Source: Lates calcarifer
Taxonomy: Eukaryota > Chordata > Actinopteri > Centropomidae
Assembly: GCF_001640805.2 (NCBI RefSeq)
Contig: NC_066835.1
Span: 5,168,727-5,232,726, forward strand
DNA length: 64,000 nucleotides
Direction: 5' to 3'
Each line of letters starts with the position of its first letter. Within the stretch, counting starts at the first letter, position 1. Below the pieces are notes generated by a model. That model worked only from the letters and a program-made list of their open reading frames with translations, did not search any database and was not told where the DNA came from. The translations under genes and the position numbers were made by a program. Shown piece by piece: positions 59,771-64,000 of the stretch.

Positions 59771-60689
59771 GTGAGATAAGGCTCCTGCTAAAATCATCAG
59801 TGGGCTTTCTGCCTCTAATTTTTCTATCTTTGTTTTCTCTCTTCATACTCCCTCTCTGGCCAATAGGGATTAAGTGGCTGGTGAAACTGTGCAAACACTT
59901 GCTCCCTTATCGCGGCCATGCCTGCATTAACTCTGAGTGTGTGTGTGTGTGTGTTTCTGTTTCTGAGGGGGTGTGTGAGCATATTTATGCATGCCTGACA
60001 GTGTTGTACTTGCACTGGTGTTTGAAGTCATTATGAGTCAGAGACACTGGGTCAAGGCTCCTCTGCACACTCAGCACATTTACATCCTTGTTCATGAACA
60101 CCAGTGTTTGTGTGTGTTTGTCTCTGCCTGTGTGCATATGTATTTATATTACATTATGTATGCCTGCATGTGCTGTAGGTCTTTGTGCCTTTTCCTTTAT
60201 GCTGTGAATATCTTTGCCCGTGTTTCACTGTGTATTTACATACTCTGGCTGTTTTATATCTCAAGGGTTTGGGAATCAGAGGATGGTTTTATGATTTACT
60301 GTGACAATAACAACATGCAGATATAATGAGGCAAAGAAATCTGCAGTCACAACAATGCTGCATCAAACAAAAGCATCTACAGCATCTTACAGCATCTACA
60401 GCATAATATACACACAGACCTAGCTAAATATGTATATAAAATCACTGCAGGCAATGATGAAGCCTGTCTAATTTTAACTACATAATCTATATCAGTGCAA
60501 AATCTGATCATATTTATGCACAGAAAATTGGAATTTGTAACTGCAGCTGTCAGACAAATGTAGGGGAATAAAGCATATAATGTTTCTGTGCAAGAATGTT
60601 TAACCTGTAATTACACTATGAAAAATATTTTCAGGATACATAAGTTGTTACTTGTATGTGAAAAGGGTCAGTCGTAGTGACAAAACCAC

Positions 60690-60935
60690 AATGTCTACTT
60701 GTTTTTAAGCTAATTGTTTTGGTTTTCTGGCCCACAGCTTTACTTTTTTGGTTCAGTCTCATCACCCATGTGGCATCATATTCAGCTTCTCTGTTGGTTT
60801 CCACCAATTTCTGAGATAAATGTCTCTTAAGGAACTAAATGTTCCACTTTTGTCATCAGCTCGTGACTTACTTATCTGTCTACCATTTGGGACTGAACAG
60901 AGAGTGTATGCTCCATAGAGCTGAGGGTTCATACA
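60690..60935 (+). repeat. Dispersed repeat sharing a TTTTCTGGCCCA core (copy 2)
   Basis: Contains the 22-bp segment identical to 27317-27338 and extends further right than copy 1, through TTTCCACCAATTTCTGAGAT to about 60935. Confidence 0.65.
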
Positions 60936-60992
60936 AGTAGTCATTTAGCCCATTATTAATATGAAAATATTGCTTGAATATGAAAAAATGTT

Positions 60993-61013
60993 AAAAAAAA
61001 AAAAAAAAAAAAA
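60993..61013. repeat. A21 homopolymer
   Basis: Uninterrupted A run; no element attached to it was recognised. Confidence 0.9.
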
Positions 61014-61192
61014 TGCTGTAGATACAGTACTTGAGTAAATTTTTTATTGTGTCAAAGCTTTGACTCACAGGTGGATTAAGTGTGCATTAAGTTTTTTGGC
61101 AATGATAAAAAGAAAAAAAAATCTCTAACGTCATTGTAAGGAAAGTTTCTGTACAGATTAATGAAAATAGGATATGATTTAATGTACCAAAT

Positions 61193-61710
61193 GATTTATT
61201 GCAAATTCAAGTTGATCTTTATCACTGTATAGGCACCTTGGGCAACAGTTAAAGCTTTGAGCCTATGTGGATACATGTGTATTAGTTTTGTGCATCTGGA
61301 CACTAAATTTTTCCCCACTCTTCTCTGCAAAGCTGCTCCAACTCTGTCAAGTTGCAACTGGACTGAGGCCTGGACTCCACTCCAGGATATTAGCATTGTA
61401 GCTTTGGCTTTAGGTTTGGGGTCACTGTCATGCTGGAAAATTAATCTTCTCCCACGTTGTAGAACTCTTGCATACTGCGGCAAGATTTCCCCCAGCATTT
61501 CCATGTATTTTACAGCCACCCAGTGTCTCAGTGTCCACTGAGTAGAGTGTTTTACTCGGATTTTGCTGTTTATATGCACCTGGTCTGTTTTTGTGAGACA
61601 GGGTTGTGACCCTGCAGCCGTGACAGTTACGACACAACCAAGATGAGTCTGGCATATATTTTATGTTAAACTTGACTTGGACTCTCCCCCTGGCCTGATA
61701 GGAAAACATC
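61193..61710 (-). pseudogene. Tc1-like transposase pseudogene, antisense
   Basis: The complementary strand encodes RVLQRGRRLIFQHDSDPKPK, the stretch around the second catalytic Asp of Tc1 transposases, then an AKAT motif. The following NPIE region with the third catalytic residue is lost. The frame resumes with a CTKLIHMYPHRLKAL end, equivalent to the C-terminal YP-RL-AV segment. A shifted frame carries upstream parts to about 61710. No terminal repeats were identified, so the element limits are open. It differs from the 41 kb and 52 kb copies. Confidence 0.8.
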
Positions 61711-62262
61711 TGTACATCTGAGCCTCATAGAGATGAATAATGAGGGATGAGTCTCAGAATACTTAAATCCTCAAAGGATGTATTGAATTCCCCCTAAAAT
61801 TTAGGTAAAGGATTCTTGCATTTGGGTCAACCTTTGTAATGGGACATCATCTTATTACTGAAACAGACCCTAATATGGATACAGAATCTGACTTTAATAC
61901 AAGACTCACTCATACACTCATACAATACTGAAGAATATGCAACAAAGCAGAGCAGTGAAGAAAAGACTACTAGAATAAAACAGTGTAGATCTATCTTTAG
62001 GCCAGTTGCTCTCTATGACCCTGAATTACATTTCTAGGTAATGTGGTAAGTGAACCCAGCTTCTCTGAGCCTGACTTGATCTCCTATGGTTTATTGGATT
62101 AACTGTGCAGTGTCTGTGTGACATATACATGTTCTGCTGTGCATCTAGTTGTGAGTGTCTGTACTGAGTTGTTACTTACTATTTTTACTCAAAGTGCAGG
62201 AGTGTGATCCACTTATGTTGTCTAAACAGACAGAGGTGTTAGGTCACCAAGTGTCTGCTTTA

Positions 62263-62263
<1 letters not shown>

Positions 62264-62300
<37 letters not shown>
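62264..62300. repeat. GT microsatellite
   Basis: About 18 uninterrupted GT units. Confidence 0.97.
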
Positions 62301-62303
<3 letters not shown>

Positions 62304-64000
62304 ATTAATAAGGCTGAGGGATAAAAATCTTAATGGAGAGGCAGAGATATAATGAGAGAGTACCAGACCAATTAAAAATATAACTAAATATATCAATAAA
62401 AAATAGTTAAGTTATTCAAATGGAGTGTAACAAGAAATATAAAGTTTTATACATTTTTTTTTAACCTGCAACCAACCAATTCAGGTAATTTGAAGGACTG
62501 TGTGAGTCTTGCACCATATTGAGTACCTAAGAGTTACCTGTAAAATGTATTTGTATGAATTCAGAGACACAGTCAAGGGGGGAAATGAGCAAAAAATGAA
62601 TGTAGGCAGGTAGCAGGTGAAATAAACATGCAAATGAAACATCTAAACCAGCAACATTTTTATCAAGCCTTATAATCTGCCACAATTTTTTCATTTGTGA
62701 ATGTCTGCGACACAACCTCTTACCCCTCAATTCATCATCTTCCCAGAACTGAGAATGCAGCTGACTGATTGTAGCAGGGAATCACTTTAGATATGTGGAC
62801 AAATAATTACAGCAAAATGTCATTTTGTCTTACATCAGCAACAAGTGAGAGCTGACTGAATGAGTGCTTTGTGCGCCTGAGTGGGACAGCAAATTAGCCT
62901 ACGCAAAACGTCAGATAACCTACATTATGTGTAGGGGTATAGGTTGGGTTGCAGGACTTATATTGACAGGCCAGGTCTGGATTTGATTTAGGGCTAATTG
63001 TGTTAGTTAGCTAACACTGATTAAAACTTCACAAACGTAATGGCTATGTCCTAAGTCAATCCCCATTTACCATATAGTGCCCTCAAAAAATCCACAATGG
63101 AACAAAAGCTGTAGCATCCATGGCATGCTAACAATCCATCTGCTACAGCTCCAGATACAAGCCCTAGACCACAGTACTGTGTTCTTAGCCCTGACCTACT
63201 GCTGTCTGACTCAAAGAACAACTAAGGCCATGGTCTTGTTTGGCCTTTGGACAATGAGTTCAACTTGAATATCTTATGTAGCTTTACTCTATAGAATGAA
63301 GCCCCCTGAGTGCTAATTAACAGCTGCCAGCATGGCTAACAATGCCTTTAACCAAAGCCTAATGAAAGCCCTAGCACCTCTTAAGTGTCTTTCCAACCAT
63401 GTAACAAGCTCTATTCATTGTCAGACAGCCATGGTCACATAACACCATGCTAATTATATGGGGGCAGTGCTGGAGTTGGGGACTGATAACTAGGTTTGTC
63501 AATGTATCAGGCTGATGTTGGTCAATTATTAAAAAATGTCTTTGTGTTAATATCTTTCAACACTGTTAGGATGGACATTCCTGTGTGTTTGAAGCCAGCA
63601 AATAAGCTGTAGTTATTTCTCCTCCTTAACACAACTCACCAGATGAATCAAAAATGTCATCTATCAGTGGCTTTAATCTAAAAATATCTGTATTAGTAGC
63701 TGCATCGGAAAACCCTTATCAGTCAGCCTGCAGGCAACAGAAGGCCTTCTTTCTGTGAACAGCGACACATACAAACAAAGGATGTTGTCTGTGTGTTGTT
63801 GATATGCTTTAAACAGCGTCTGGTATGAGACCGCAAACACTGCAAACAGTGCAATATGATCTGTTATCGACTTAAACCGCAGGTGAGGAAGACATTCCTT
63901 TACTCGAAATCTGACAGGAAATCAGATTATCATATTCCATCAGCAAAAGATTATCATACGGTGTATCTCAATGTGTTTCTTGTCATTGTTCCCAGTGTCT
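62301..64000. other. Non-coding stretch, nothing recognised
   Basis: AT-rich, unique-looking sequence to the window end without exon, repeat copy or clear regulatory cluster. Confidence 0.4.

Noticed and set aside
59433..59894. 153-codon frame on the - strand, longest in the window
   Set aside because: Composition comes from C/T-rich and GA-repeat sequence; low-complexity Ser/Leu/Pro translation.

Overview
The window is nuclear DNA from a vertebrate, most likely a percomorph (spiny-rayed) teleost fish. This rests on a fish-type E2F gene with short introns at the left edge, several decayed Tc1-like transposons, copies of dispersed repeats that I recognise from memory as common in perch-like fishes, and very dense CA/GT, CT/GA and mononucleotide microsatellites. 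Only one gene can be named with confidence.

Layout. Positions 1-1168 hold the last three coding exons, on the + strand, of an activator-class E2F transcription factor (best fit E2F3). The exons are 113-227, 416-596 and 879-1168 and splice perfectly in frame; they cover part of the marked-box region and the C-terminal RB-binding transactivation motif. The first exon has no usable AG acceptor. It is preceded by what looks like a U12-type (AT-AC) intron end. A long 3' UTR follows, with a plausible poly(A) signal at 4059-4064. From 6.3 to 8.2 kb there is a promoter-like stretch (full CRE, CCAAT boxes) and two exon-like blocks: 7889-8064 on the - strand and 8195-8227 on the + strand.

The remaining ~55 kb has no recognisable gene. 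It is either intergenic or the inside of a large intron. In other vertebrates E2F3 is followed by CDKAL1, a very large gene whose introns carry conserved enhancers attributed to SOX4. The window would fit that arrangement, but I did not find a convincing cdkal1 exon, so this is a hypothesis. Within the stretch are several islands of complex, microsatellite-poor sequence that look like regulatory elements. The best has two matched pairs of POU octamers near 10.3 kb; others carry RFX X-box motifs at 37.1 and 54.6 kb. Exon-like blocks with good splice consensus but no recognised product lie at 11889-11980, 32174-32279 and 59735-59770.

Mobile DNA: three broken Tc1/mariner copies (41.1 kb, 52.0 kb with both terminal inverted repeats and TA duplications, 61.2 kb antisense), a palindromic MITE-like element at 58.0 kb, a foldback element at 12.3 kb, and at least five dispersed repeat families, four of them with two or more copies inside the window. 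I see no tRNA, rRNA, CRISPR or viral gene. Conservation, expression and repeat-library searches could not be run; where they would decide a call this is stated.
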